Shown: positions 1 through 8,933, counted from the first letter of the stretch. The stretch is 64,000 nt of DNA from JANMZR01 sp040385875 (GCA_040385875.1 JAZKGO010000043.1:9658-73657), one strand, 5' to 3'. Program-made: numbers and translations. The notes: a model not told the origin generated them from the sequence alone.

Positions 1-1
1 A

Positions 2-136
2 ACACTTACCAAAGATACTGATAATCAGTTGCTTGACTTAGATTTTTGGAAAGTTGATTTCTCAAAATTATTAGTCTACCCTAAGCCTAGTCAGATCATT
101 TTTAAAGAAAATTATATTCCTAATTCAGCCATATAA
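2..136 (+). CDS. 3' end of an unidentified gene
   Basis: An open frame enters from the left edge and ends with a TAA at 134-136, directly followed by the ATG of the next gene. The 44 visible residues (about 30% charged, ending in NSAI) match no family I recognise. The stop-start abutment (TAAATG) is what one expects inside an operon, so this is probably the C-terminus of a gene co-transcribed with the methyltransferase. The coding claim rests only on the uninterrupted frame and the tight junction. Confidence 0.45.
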   Translation, partial: TLTKDTDNQLLDLDFWKVDFSKLLVYPKPSQIIFKENYIPNSAI

Positions 137-1315
137 ATGACCCCAAAACTAGAGAAGTTTATTGACGATATTGCAGAAAGTTTTGAAAATCAGACTTTTA
201 TCAAACTCACATTGAGTAATTATAGTGGAACTGAGGTGGATATGAAAAATATTTATGTGAAACCTATAAAAATTAAAGAGGAGGTCAAGCTGAGTTTTAC
301 CTATCGATTCAAAACCAAAGATATTGTAAAAAACTATTCTGAAAAGGAAGCAGTTGAAGCTTTGACTAAATATATTGGAATCGATGCTTTCAATATTGCA
401 AATCTGTTTACTACAAAAAGTGATGTTAATTTGATGATCAATAAAACTGGGAAGATAACCATAAATTGGGTAGCAGCTTCTCAGAAAGAAATTGTATCGC
501 AGTCACACGATCATCAAAAAATCCGAAAGATTGATTCAAAAAGACATTATTTGCAGGAGCTTAAAATCACCGATTCGGAAGGTTTGGTTTTTAAAAATGC
601 ACAAGATAAGTATAAGCAAATCAATCATTATATCGAATTGTTGGCTCCTTTGCTGAAAGAAATTCCAAAACATGAGCAACTGAAAGTGGTGGATATGGGC
701 TCTGGAAAAGGGTACCTTACTTTTGCTTTGTATGACTATTTGATTAATTCATTAAAGGTTGATGCTGAGATAGTTGGGGTAGAATTCAGACCTGATTTGG
801 TAGAATTATGCAATCAAATTGCTGAAAATTCAGGTTTTGAAAAACTGAAATTTGTACAAGGAAGCATAGCTGATTATTCAACTCCTCATTTTGATATTTT
901 AATAGCTTTGCATGCTTGCGATACCGCTACCGACGATGCCATTTTTAAAGGCATTGAAGCCAATGCTCAATTGATTGTGGTGGCTCCATGCTGCCATAAA
1001 CAAATAAGAAGGGAAATGGAGAAAACTAAGAAAAAAAACGAGTTAGATTTTTTGACAAAGCACGGCATTTTTTTGGAGCGACAAGCTGAAATGGCTACAG
1101 ATGGTCTTCGTGCTTTATTGCTTGAATATTCAGGCTATTCTGTTAAGGTTCAGCAGTTTATCTCAGATGCCCATACACCCAAAAATGTGATGATTACCGC
1201 AATCAAAAAGAAAGTATCAGAAAAAAAGAAAGCTGAAATTTTACTAAAAATAAAAGAAACTAAGGCCTTTTTTGGAATTGGGATGCATCATTTGGAGCAG
1301 CTTTTAGGGCTCTAA
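137..1315 (+). CDS. SAM-dependent methyltransferase, Methyltransf_32 type
   Basis: A 392-residue class I methyltransferase. The C-terminal half has the SAM-binding motif I VVDMGSGKGYLTFALYDYL (residues about 184-202), an acidic motif II (VGVEFRPDL) and a LIALHACDTATDDAI segment followed by APCCHKQIRREM. This His-Ala-Cys-Asp plus Pro-Cys-Cys-His combination is typical of the GSTCD/METTL25/TRM13-like (Methyltransf_32) family, whose bacterial members are mostly uncharacterised and presumed to act on RNA. The N-terminal 120 residues are family-specific. The ATG directly follows the stop of the upstream frame. The fold is secure; the substrate is not known. Confidence 0.85.
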   Translation: MTPKLEKFIDDIAESFENQTFIKLTLSNYSGTEVDMKNIYVKPIKIKEEVKLSFTYRFKTKDIVKNYSEKEAVEALTKYIGIDAFNIANLFTTKSDVNLMINKTGKITINWVAASQKEIVSQSHDHQKIRKIDSKRHYLQELKITDSEGLVFKNAQDKYKQINHYIELLAPLLKEIPKHEQLKVVDMGSGKGYLTFALYDYLINSLKVDAEIVGVEFRPDLVELCNQIAENSGFEKLKFVQGSIADYSTPHFDILIALHACDTATDDAIFKGIEANAQLIVVAPCCHKQIRREMEKTKKKNELDFLTKHGIFLERQAEMATDGLRALLLEYSGYSVKVQQFISDAHTPKNVMITAIKKKVSEKKKAEILLKIKETKAFFGIGMHHLEQLLGL

Positions 1316-1339
1316 AAAGGCAGAAATTTCGGAGAGATC

Positions 1340-1687
1340 TTAAAACAAAAATACTTTTAATCCGACAAAAACTGCGAAACCAGCGGCAATAAGAACCGCC
1401 GCAGCAGAGAGGTCTTTAATTTTTTTAGCCAAGGGGTGAATCTCTGGAGAAACTAGATCAACCATTGCTTCCAATGCAGTGTTAAAGGCCTCGCAAATCC
1501 AAACTAAAACAATTGCCAGTAAAATCCAAGCCCAATCTGTTTGAGAAATATTCAAAAGCAATCCTAAACCAATTACAAAAAAAGTGGCAATAAGATGAAT
1601 GCGGGCATTATTTTCACTTTTTATCAAAGCGAAAATTCCTTCGAAAGCAAAGCCTACACTCTTAACAAATTTTTGGATATTGATCAT
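1340..1687 (-). CDS. dgkA: diacylglycerol kinase / undecaprenol kinase family protein
   Basis: A 115-residue integral membrane kinase of the DgkA family with three predicted transmembrane helices. The signature EAFNTALEAMVDLVSP (residues about 69-84) contains the conserved Glu, Asn and Glu of the active site, and an N-terminal Asn-Asn-Ala-Arg-x-His stretch matches the family. Members phosphorylate diacylglycerol or undecaprenol in the inner membrane. The ATG at 1687-1685 overlaps the TGA of the upstream gene (ATGA), so I prefer it over an in-frame TTG nine bases upstream. It is the last gene of a three-gene overlapping operon. Which lipid it uses cannot be read from the sequence. Confidence 0.88.
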   Translation of the reverse strand: MINIQKFVKSVGFAFEGIFALIKSENNARIHLIATFFVIGLGLLLNISQTDWAWILLAIVLVWICEAFNTALEAMVDLVSPEIHPLAKKIKDLSAAAVLIAAGFAVFVGLKVFLF

Positions 1688-2148
1688 TTGGCGCAATTTT
1701 CTTCACGCATCGTATCGACCAAATAGATAATTTTCCATTCGGTTTTCTCCTTAAACAATACAAAATTATCCACCCCACAATGGCTAAATTTATCGCCTAA
1801 ATGAAAGGTATAGGGTACCCAAGCTTGTGCCATTTGTTTATCAATCCTAATATCAAAACTCGTTGCTTGTTCCCTCCAATTTTCAGTTTTAGGTTTGGCA
1901 ATCGCTTCTAAAAATCCGCTAACTCTATCATCGGCGATAAAGTAATTTTGCATATTTTTCTTAGAATAACCTATGGTATTCAATCGGGCATTATGGTGAA
2001 AAACTGAATGCGCCATGGCTGAATCATTTTTTTGCATGCCTTCGAAAAGCTTATTGATTGTAGCTTTAATAGCCTCTTTATCAGCAACTTGTGCAATTAA
2101 AGAATTACTAATTCCTATCAATACAAAGAAGAAATATACTTTTTTCAT
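1684..2148 (-). CDS. secreted NTF2-like protein (paralogue 2)
   Basis: A 154-residue protein starting MKKVYFFFVLIGISNSLIAQ, a clear signal peptide, followed by one NTF2/SnoaL-like domain of the DUF4440 or lumazine-binding-like type. It shares the segments AIAKPKTENWRE, a Lys-Gln-Met-Ala motif and WKIIYLVDT with the gene upstream, so the two are tandem duplicates. I chose the ATG at 2148 because it overlaps the upstream TGA (ATGA) and begins the signal peptide; the frame stays open eleven codons further upstream. The likely location is the periplasm. Function is unknown; NTF2-like proteins bind small ligands or act as enzymes. Confidence 0.75.
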   Translation of the reverse strand: MKKVYFFFVLIGISNSLIAQVADKEAIKATINKLFEGMQKNDSAMAHSVFHHNARLNTIGYSKKNMQNYFIADDRVSGFLEAIAKPKTENWREQATSFDIRIDKQMAQAWVPYTFHLGDKFSHCGVDNFVLFKEKTEWKIIYLVDTMREENCAK

Positions 2149-2579
2149 CGACGAGTGTAAATTAAATAGATGATTTGCCATTGGTCTTTTTCTTTATACA
2201 AAATAAAATTGTCTATTCCTTTATGGCTGTACTTTTTACCAAAATAGAATTTATATTTTACCCAGACATTCGCCATTTGATTATCAATTTTTATCTCAAA
2301 ATCCGAAGGGATTTCTCGCCAATTTTCGGTTTTAGGTTTGGCAATACCTTCCATCATTTTTTGATAATCAGATTCAGCAATAGTGGTTGGATTCTTCCTT
2401 AAATCTACTGCTCTGAAAAGCACTTTTTTGTGTAATATTGGAGCCACAATATTGGTATCATTTTTTTCAAATCCTTCAAAAAGTTGATAAACTACCTTTT
2501 TAATTGCCTCTTTTTCAGGGGTTTGGGAGAAAGAATTAAATACAAAAAATGATAATATTAATCCCAAAATTATTTTCAT
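2145..2579 (-). CDS. secreted NTF2-like protein (paralogue 1)
   Basis: A 144-residue protein with a signal peptide (MKIILGLILSFFVFNSFSQ) and one NTF2-like domain. It is clearly homologous to the following gene (GIAKPKTENWRE, IDNQMANVWVKY, WQIIYLI). It ends earlier than its paralogue, at ...IYTRR, where the paralogue continues for several more residues with a Cys near the end. The TGA sits inside the ATGA that starts the next gene. It heads the operon paralogue 1, paralogue 2, dgkA. No TAnnTTTG box was found upstream. Confidence 0.75.
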   Translation of the reverse strand: MKIILGLILSFFVFNSFSQTPEKEAIKKVVYQLFEGFEKNDTNIVAPILHKKVLFRAVDLRKNPTTIAESDYQKMMEGIAKPKTENWREIPSDFEIKIDNQMANVWVKYKFYFGKKYSHKGIDNFILYKEKDQWQIIYLIYTRR

Positions 2580-2653
2580 TACATTATATGTTATTATTAA
2601 AGTATATTGTGACCATTCTTTTCCATGTTTTTTAAAATAAAAAATATGAATGA

Positions 2654-3781
2654 CTATTTTGTTAAATATTTTATTTCTCTTTTTACAACATCCATTATTT
2701 TGTTATCAATTAATATTATTTTTTCTATCCAATTGTTGTTTTCATCATATTTGTATTTAAAGTTTTCTAGACTTCCTTTTAAACCCGCTGAATATCCTGA
2801 AAATTTTCTTTCAATCACATTTCCTTGAATATCATATTTAGAATCGATTTTCAAATATTCGTCAAATTCAGCATAAGATGCTATAAAAAATATTTCATTA
2901 CCATCTTTATATTCATAACTTTTCACCATTATATCTTCCTTCTTATCTTCAATACTTATATGAATTGTCTTCTTTAATTGATCATTTTCGTACAAATATT
3001 TTACAGTTGTATTTTCATCAGGGTTTAAAAAATTTTTAACTTCATGTAGAACAATCCTATTTTTAAAATCATATTTATATTTAGTTTCGGAGTAAGGCTT
3101 CAATTTATTCAACTCTTTTAAATTTAATAGTCCATTCATAATGAGTAATTTTTGAATAGATTCGTTTTCACTGAAATATTTAAACTGAGCGTAATTATAT
3201 TTTCGATTATTATCAATTACATAAAAAGTGATTTCATAATACCCTCCTTTTTCATCGTAAAAATATTCAAAATTTAAATTTTCATCTTTTAACGCTGATA
3301 CTAATCTATTCTTGGCATCATATTTAAAGTTTTGAGTATACTTAATATTATTGTTTTCATCTATATCAGTAACTTTTTCTAATAAGTTATTAGAGTTGTA
3401 AAAATATTCTGATGTAGAAGTTTGTGAATTATATTTTGTAAATGAGATCTTTTTTTGAATCATTTTCTTATCGAAAATACTCGTTATAAAAGATGAATCT
3501 TTATTTATACTTTTAAATTCAGATATTTCTCCATTTCTAAATTTATAAATCTCTTTTCGATTTAAATCTAATTTCTCAATATCCTGCCCTGAGTAATACC
3601 CAATATTTTGATAAGTTGAGACAATTAACTCCTCAATACTTTGTGCAATTTTTTCTTTTTTAAATTCGCCGAACTGATAGTTATAAGAATCTTGGATACA
3701 ACCGTATTTTGAAATTTGTGAGTAATTTGAGTTCATATTAATAAAGAAAATTAGAATTATTACAATTATTTTTATTCTCAT
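2654..3781 (-). CDS. secreted YD-repeat-like protein
   Basis: A 375-residue protein with a signal peptide (MRIKIIVIILIFFINMNSNYSQ). The mature part is a run of beta-rich repeats built on a Tyr-Asp or Tyr-Glu core, for example FKYDAKNRLVSAL, YKYDFKNRIVLHE, KYLYENDQLKKTI, SKYDIQGNVIERK and YKYDENNNWIEKI. This is the pattern of RHS/YD repeats, without the long RHS core or a toxin domain. Composition is very AT-rich compared with leuS next door. Many Bacteroidota encode short secreted proteins of this kind with no assigned role. The start is an ATG with no competing upstream Met. Confidence 0.7.
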   Translation of the reverse strand: MRIKIIVIILIFFINMNSNYSQISKYGCIQDSYNYQFGEFKKEKIAQSIEELIVSTYQNIGYYSGQDIEKLDLNRKEIYKFRNGEISEFKSINKDSSFITSIFDKKMIQKKISFTKYNSQTSTSEYFYNSNNLLEKVTDIDENNNIKYTQNFKYDAKNRLVSALKDENLNFEYFYDEKGGYYEITFYVIDNNRKYNYAQFKYFSENESIQKLLIMNGLLNLKELNKLKPYSETKYKYDFKNRIVLHEVKNFLNPDENTTVKYLYENDQLKKTIHISIEDKKEDIMVKSYEYKDGNEIFFIASYAEFDEYLKIDSKYDIQGNVIERKFSGYSAGLKGSLENFKYKYDENNNWIEKIILIDNKIMDVVKREIKYLTK

Positions 3782-3805
3782 TTCGATTTAATTTATTTTA
3801 TAATA

Positions 3806-6634
3806 TTAGATTACCACATTCACAATCCTTTTGGGCACCACAATTACTTTTTTAGGTGCCTTACCTTCTAGCCATTTTTGAACAATTGTATTTTCTAAAA
3901 CAGCTTTCTCAATGTCTGTATTTGAAAAAGTTACTGGCAAAGCCAGATTTGCCCGCACTTTTCCGTTGATGGATATCGGATATTCGAAATTATCTTCTTC
4001 CAATAATTTTGGATCAAATTCAGGAAATTGAGCATACGAAATACTGCCCGATTCATGACCTAGCGCTTCCCAAAGTTCCTCCGAAATATGAGGAGCATAA
4101 GGGGAAAGTAGAATAAGAAATTGCTCTAAAATCGCTTTTTTATTACATTTTAGCGCTGCCAATTCATTGGCGCAAATCATCAATGTGCTCACCACAGTAT
4201 TGAAAGAGTACCTTTCAATTTCGTCTGTTACCTTTTTGATAGCCGTGTGTAATACTTTAAGTTCTTGATTAGTAGGCTCTTGTGAAACGATTTTTAATTT
4301 ATCTTGGTCGTCATAAAACAACCGCCATACTTTTTTCAAAAAATTGAATGAGCCGGATATACTGTTGGTATTCCACGGCTTGGCTTGCTCCAATGGCCCC
4401 AAAAACATTTCGTATAAGCGCAAAGTATCCGTACCATATTTTTCAATAATGTCATCTGGATTCACCACATTGTATTTCGACTTTGACATTTTTTCCACCT
4501 CAGTTCCACAGATATATTTACCATTTTCGAGAATAAATTGAGGGTTTTCTCCAATATCGTTACGACTAGCTTTGAACTTTTCAATATCCAAAACATCATT
4601 TTCTACAATATTTACATCCACATGTAATGGAGTTGTTTCATGTTGATCTTTCAAGCCAAAAGATACAAAAGTTTGTTGACCGCCCGCTTCCATTTTTATA
4701 CGATACACAAAATTACTCCTTCCCTGAATCATTCCTTGATTGATTAATTTACGGGCAAATTCACGTTTTGGAGCAATGCCAATATCAAAAAGGAAATGAT
4801 TCCAAAAGCGACTGTATAGCAAATGGCCTGTGGCATGTTCAGAGCCGCCCATGTATAAATCAATGTCTTTCCAATAGTCAATGGCTTGGTTATCAGCTAA
4901 TTGGCTCTCGTTTTTATTATCCATATAGCGATACCAATACCAGCTACTTCCCGCCCAACCTGGCATCGTACTCAATTCGTACTCATATTTACCCAGATAT
5001 TTCCAATCTTTCGCATTGCCAAGTGGTGGCTCGCCAGTTTCAGTAGGTAAATATTTATCCACCTCAGGAAGCACAAGTGGTAGTTCTGACTCCTCAATCA
5101 GATATGGAATTTCCTCTTTATAATAGACAGGCACTGGCTCGCCCCAATACCTTTGGCGGCTAAATACTGCATTGCGAAGGCGATATTGTATTTTGCCTTT
5201 TCCTATTTTATTTTCTTCCAAAAATTTGATAAGTACCTCATTAGCAGCTTTATAATCTAGCCCATTGATGATACCTGAGTTAATATATTTACCTTCTTTG
5301 GTATTGTCCGCCTCTTTTTCAATTCCCTTTTGGGAATCTAGAATAGGGATAATAGGTAAGCCAAAATGAGTGGCAAAGTTCCAGTCACGCTGGTCGCCAG
5401 AGGGTACTCCCATCACGGCACCAGTTCCATACCCCGCCAAAACATAATCAGCTAAATAAATAGGGACTTTTTCCTGATTGAATGGATTGATGCAATAGCT
5501 TCCAGTAAATACGCCAGAAACCTTTTTTACTTCCGACTGCCGTTCCACTTCTGACCGACTCTTGGTCCAAGTCACATACTCCTCCACTGCTGATTTTTGT
5601 TCCGAAGTGGTTAAAACACCGACTAATTCATGCTCAGGAGCTAAAACCATATATGAAACTCCAAAAATGGTGTCGATTCGGGTGGTGAAAACCTCGATGT
5701 TCGATGCTGGATGTTGGATGTTAGGTAAGTTCAAACTCTTATTTCTCACATCTAATATCTCAAATCTAACACTTGCCCCTTGGCTTGTGCCAATCCAGTT
5801 TCTTTGTTGATCTTTGATGGAATCAGACCAATCCACCTCATTTAGACCATTAATTAATCTTTCAGAATAGGCAGTGATACGCATGGCCCATTGTTTCATC
5901 AATTTTTGCTCAACTGGAAAGCCCCCTCTTTCTGACACTCCTTCTTTCACTTCGTCATTAGAAAGTACTGAGCCTAATCCTGGGCACCAGTTTACAGTAG
6001 ATTCATCAGGGAAGGTAAGTCGGTATTTGAAAAGCATCAACTGTTGCTCTTTTTCTGACATTTTTGCCCAATCATCAGCCGAAAAATTGGGAGTGTCTTC
6101 ATCGCAGGCTGCTTTTATAGTAGCATTGCCTTCTTTTTCAAAAGTGGTAATAAGTGTAGATATTGGCTCAGCTTTATCGCTTTTCAGATTGTAAAAATGG
6201 TTGAACAATTGCATGAATATCCACTGGGTCCATTTATAATAAGCTGGATCAGAGGTTTTTACAACCTTATTCCAATCATAGCTAAAGCCTAAACTTTTGA
6301 GCTGTCGTGTGAAAGTCGCAATATTTTGCTCGGTAGTAATAGCTGGATGTTGTCCAGTTTGAATCGCATATTGCTCCGCTGGAAGTCCAAAACTATCAAA
6401 GCCCATCGGGTGCAATACATTGAAACCTTTGAGCCTTTTATATCTGGCAATAATGTCACTTGCAATATAACCAAGTGGATGCCCCACATGGAGACCCGCA
6501 CCCGAAGGGTACGGAAACATATCCAAAACATAATATTTTGGCTTATTTGGCTCTGTTTTTGTTTCAAAAGTTTGGTTTTCATCCCAAAATTGTTGCCATT
6601 TTTTCTCTACCAAACTGAAATTGTAATCCGACAT
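3806..6634 (-). CDS. leuS: leucyl-tRNA synthetase
   Basis: A 942-residue class I synthetase that charges tRNA-Leu. Visible landmarks are the HIGH-like motif in YPSGAGLHVGHPLGY (residues about 43-57), the CP1 editing domain with the TTRIDTIFG motif, a large insertion before the KMSKS motif (EKMSKSKYNVVNPDD) and the C-terminal anticodon-binding domain. Residues about 290-313 are encoded by period-7 repeats and read LDVRNKSLNLPNIQHPASN; this segment directly precedes the TTRIDT editing motif and looks like an acquired insertion (see the repeat at 5696-5766). The rest of the gene appears intact. Confidence 0.97.
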   Translation of the reverse strand: MSDYNFSLVEKKWQQFWDENQTFETKTEPNKPKYYVLDMFPYPSGAGLHVGHPLGYIASDIIARYKRLKGFNVLHPMGFDSFGLPAEQYAIQTGQHPAITTEQNIATFTRQLKSLGFSYDWNKVVKTSDPAYYKWTQWIFMQLFNHFYNLKSDKAEPISTLITTFEKEGNATIKAACDEDTPNFSADDWAKMSEKEQQLMLFKYRLTFPDESTVNWCPGLGSVLSNDEVKEGVSERGGFPVEQKLMKQWAMRITAYSERLINGLNEVDWSDSIKDQQRNWIGTSQGASVRFEILDVRNKSLNLPNIQHPASNIEVFTTRIDTIFGVSYMVLAPEHELVGVLTTSEQKSAVEEYVTWTKSRSEVERQSEVKKVSGVFTGSYCINPFNQEKVPIYLADYVLAGYGTGAVMGVPSGDQRDWNFATHFGLPIIPILDSQKGIEKEADNTKEGKYINSGIINGLDYKAANEVLIKFLEENKIGKGKIQYRLRNAVFSRQRYWGEPVPVYYKEEIPYLIEESELPLVLPEVDKYLPTETGEPPLGNAKDWKYLGKYEYELSTMPGWAGSSWYWYRYMDNKNESQLADNQAIDYWKDIDLYMGGSEHATGHLLYSRFWNHFLFDIGIAPKREFARKLINQGMIQGRSNFVYRIKMEAGGQQTFVSFGLKDQHETTPLHVDVNIVENDVLDIEKFKASRNDIGENPQFILENGKYICGTEVEKMSKSKYNVVNPDDIIEKYGTDTLRLYEMFLGPLEQAKPWNTNSISGSFNFLKKVWRLFYDDQDKLKIVSQEPTNQELKVLHTAIKKVTDEIERYSFNTVVSTLMICANELAALKCNKKAILEQFLILLSPYAPHISEELWEALGHESGSISYAQFPEFDPKLLEEDNFEYPISINGKVRANLALPVTFSNTDIEKAVLENTIVQKWLEGKAPKKVIVVPKRIVNVVI
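5696..5766. repeat. period-7 repeat element inside leuS
   Basis: On the plus strand the left arm is GATGTTC GATGCTG GATGTTG GATGTTA (5696-5723). After a spacer, the right arm ends TCACATC TAATATC TCAAATC (5746-5766), which on the other strand reads GATTTGA GATATTA GATGTGA. The two arms therefore carry the same GATnTnn heptamer in opposite orientations. The architecture matches the intergenic elements at 41286, 45797 and 62885. Here it is read in frame as part of leuS. Confidence 0.65.
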
Positions 6635-6686
6635 ATTCTTTGATTTAGGGGTTTGCCCTATTTATGGTTATTCTTTTTAACCTTAA

Positions 6687-6830
6687 AAGGCCTGTCAGGG
6701 GACCATAGTCGTTAACTTTAGTTTATTTCAATGGGTTAAAACCTATTGTTACTATACTTGACCGTCCCTTTGGGACTTTTATAAACTAGCCATTTTATTA
6801 AATGACGACTATGATCGGGGGACAGACCTT
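6687..6830. mobile_element. MITE/REP-like element with imperfect terminal inverted repeats
   Basis: The 26-bp ends 6687-6712 (AAGGCCTGTC...CATAGTCGT) and 6805-6830 (ACGACTATG...GACAGACCTT) are inverted repeats matching at 20 of 26 positions. Inside are two compact palindromes: CAATGGGTTAAAACCTATTG (6729-6748) and GTCCCTTTGGGAC (6764-6776). There is no coding frame. The element accounts for most of the 271-bp space between leuS and the membrane/TPR gene. The size, terminal inverted repeats and lack of coding suggest a non-autonomous mobile or REP-type element. No target-site duplication is clear. Confidence 0.6.
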
Positions 6831-6905
6831 GGTTAATTTTAATGCAAAATTAAGGCTTTTTATTGATTTGGGTATGCCAAAGTTTAATATTGGAATGGTT
6901 ATGGG

Positions 6906-8933
6906 TTAAATTGCCGATTTCTCCATAATCTCTTTGAACTGAGGATTTATATTTTTATAACCCAATGAGATTGCTTTTAGATAATCAGCCTTAGCCTTGC
7001 CCATATTTTTGAGTAAATAGTAAGAAGTGGCTCTTTCATAATAAAATAGGCCAATGTTCACCTCGTCACCTAATTCAATCGCTCGGGTATAATCAGCGAT
7101 TGATTCTTCCAATCGGTTAAGCATTCTTTTTTGCATACCCCTTTCGAAAATAATATTGGATTTATAGGGGTCGTATTTCAAATATTCGTCAAAATCTTTG
7201 ATCGCATTTTCATGGTCGTTTTTTAGATTATAAATCAACGACCGATTCAGATAACCTGATATTTGATCGGGTTTAATTTTTAAACCTTCATTTAAACTGG
7301 CCAACGATTGATCAAAATCACCCAATTTGGCGTACATAGCTCCTCGATTAATCAGAAATTCGCCATCATTAGGTTTGAGTTCAATGGCTCGGTTTAGGTC
7401 GTTTAAAGCCATCATCAAGGTATCTTTTGAGTTGCCAGAAATATCGAAATATAATTTTGAACGGCTGTTAAGTGTTTGAGGTTCAGGCTTTAAGGCTATA
7501 GCACTCGCATAATCATTGATGGCCAAGTCATACCTTTTCATAGAGCGATAATAGTTGGCTCTATTACCATAAGGAGTGGTGATTTTATCATAATACTTTA
7601 AAACATGTGTCCATAAAGTGCCAGAATTTTCCCAAATTTTCACTTGATTTTTAGTAATGTAGATATAAAAAATAGTGATAAAAACTGAGGTTGCGATAAT
7701 GGGAATTTTATATTTCACCGATTGGCTGGCTTTATCCACTAGATAGCCAAAGCAATAGAAAAGCCCGAAATAAGCAATATAGGTAAATCGGTCGGCAATA
7801 AAACCTTGACCCGCCGCTAATATTTGCAAAAGGAAAAATATGTTAAAAATGAAAAACAAAAGTCCAAAAACCAAGACTGTCCATTTTTTTACAAAACCTT
7901 GATACAGTGCATATAGAGTGATGGGCAATAGTAGCATTGTAGGATAAAAGCCAGCGGGTATTTTGGCTGGGTAGGGGTAAAGCGGTGACATTTCATAGGG
8001 TACGATTGATTTTATCAAATAAACCATATAACTGTAGGAACCAATAAATGTCCTTTGCCAAAAGGGATAGGTAGTCACGTTGGCTTCCAATGAATTGTTG
8101 TCTTTTAAAACATAAATGCCATACACACCAAATAAAATGGATAATGCGAAAAGAGGTATTTTGTTCCAAACCGATTTCCAATTGAATTCTTTTGTGATTA
8201 AATAGTCAACAGCAATGAGTGAGAGGGGTAAGGTTACTGCCTGTATTTTTGAAAAAAGAGACAATATGAAAAACAGATAAACCAAAACTAAATTTATTAT
8301 TTTTTTATTGGTCTTAAAATTGATATAACACAAAAAGGAAGCTAAAAAGAAGAGCCCAAAAAGCACGTCTTTTCGCTCGGTTACCCATGCGACCGATTCC
8401 ACTCTCATGGGGTGGATGCCAAATAGAATAGTGGTAAAAGCGGCTCCTATCAGCCCCAATCCCAATTTTCTTGAAATTAGGAACACCAGCAAAACGGAAA
8501 TTAAGTGTAAAAATAGATTGGTAGAATGCCATCCTCCTGGTGATTTAAGCCCATTAAATTCGCCTTCGCCTCTATATTTGTGCTCCAATGCGAATGTCCA
8601 AATAGCTAAAGGATTATAGTTGCCTATTACATCAGTTTTGAATATTTCCTTTGAGTTGGCTCCAAAATTTTCCTTATTTAAGGAGGTAATCAATTTATTT
8701 TCATAGAAATTATTAGGGTCATCCCAATTCACAAATTCGTAGTTTTTCACTGCGGAAAAACTGAAATAAGTGATAATAAGGATAGTGGCGACGGTTATAT
8801 AATGCTTTAGATCGAAAGCCTTTGAATGGGTGATTACAGCTTTATTTTCTGCTTTTTGAAAATCTGTAACTGTACTTTTTTGAATAATCTGCCTCTTGAT
8901 TTGCTCTTTTGGAACTTTGTTTTTTTTTGACAT
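6906..8933 (-). CDS. TMTC-like multi-spanning membrane protein with TPR repeats
   Basis: A 675-residue protein. After a short Lys-rich N-terminus come about ten transmembrane helices (to roughly residue 430), with an Asp-Asp pair in the first luminal/periplasmic loop (FVNWDDPNNF) and the conserved HPMRVESVAWVTERKDV segment. Four to six TPR repeats follow (GDFDQSLASLNEGLKIKPD and similar). This layout matches GT-C-fold, TMTC-like glycosyltransferases that use polyprenyl-phosphate sugars. I start at the ATG at 8933; an in-frame TTG lies at 8960, but it overlaps a good -7 box (8958-8965). Activity and substrate are inferred from family only. Confidence 0.75.
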   Translation of the reverse strand: MSKKNKVPKEQIKRQIIQKSTVTDFQKAENKAVITHSKAFDLKHYITVATILIITYFSFSAVKNYEFVNWDDPNNFYENKLITSLNKENFGANSKEIFKTDVIGNYNPLAIWTFALEHKYRGEGEFNGLKSPGGWHSTNLFLHLISVLLVFLISRKLGLGLIGAAFTTILFGIHPMRVESVAWVTERKDVLFGLFFLASFLCYINFKTNKKIINLVLVYLFFILSLFSKIQAVTLPLSLIAVDYLITKEFNWKSVWNKIPLFALSILFGVYGIYVLKDNNSLEANVTTYPFWQRTFIGSYSYMVYLIKSIVPYEMSPLYPYPAKIPAGFYPTMLLLPITLYALYQGFVKKWTVLVFGLLFFIFNIFFLLQILAAGQGFIADRFTYIAYFGLFYCFGYLVDKASQSVKYKIPIIATSVFITIFYIYITKNQVKIWENSGTLWTHVLKYYDKITTPYGNRANYYRSMKRYDLAINDYASAIALKPEPQTLNSRSKLYFDISGNSKDTLMMALNDLNRAIELKPNDGEFLINRGAMYAKLGDFDQSLASLNEGLKIKPDQISGYLNRSLIYNLKNDHENAIKDFDEYLKYDPYKSNIIFERGMQKRMLNRLEESIADYTRAIELGDEVNIGLFYYERATSYYLLKNMGKAKADYLKAISLGYKNINPQFKEIMEKSAI

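Noticed and set aside
2625..2828. A 67-codon frame on the plus strand
   Set aside because: It is antisense to the end of the YD-repeat gene and consists of AT-rich low-complexity sequence.
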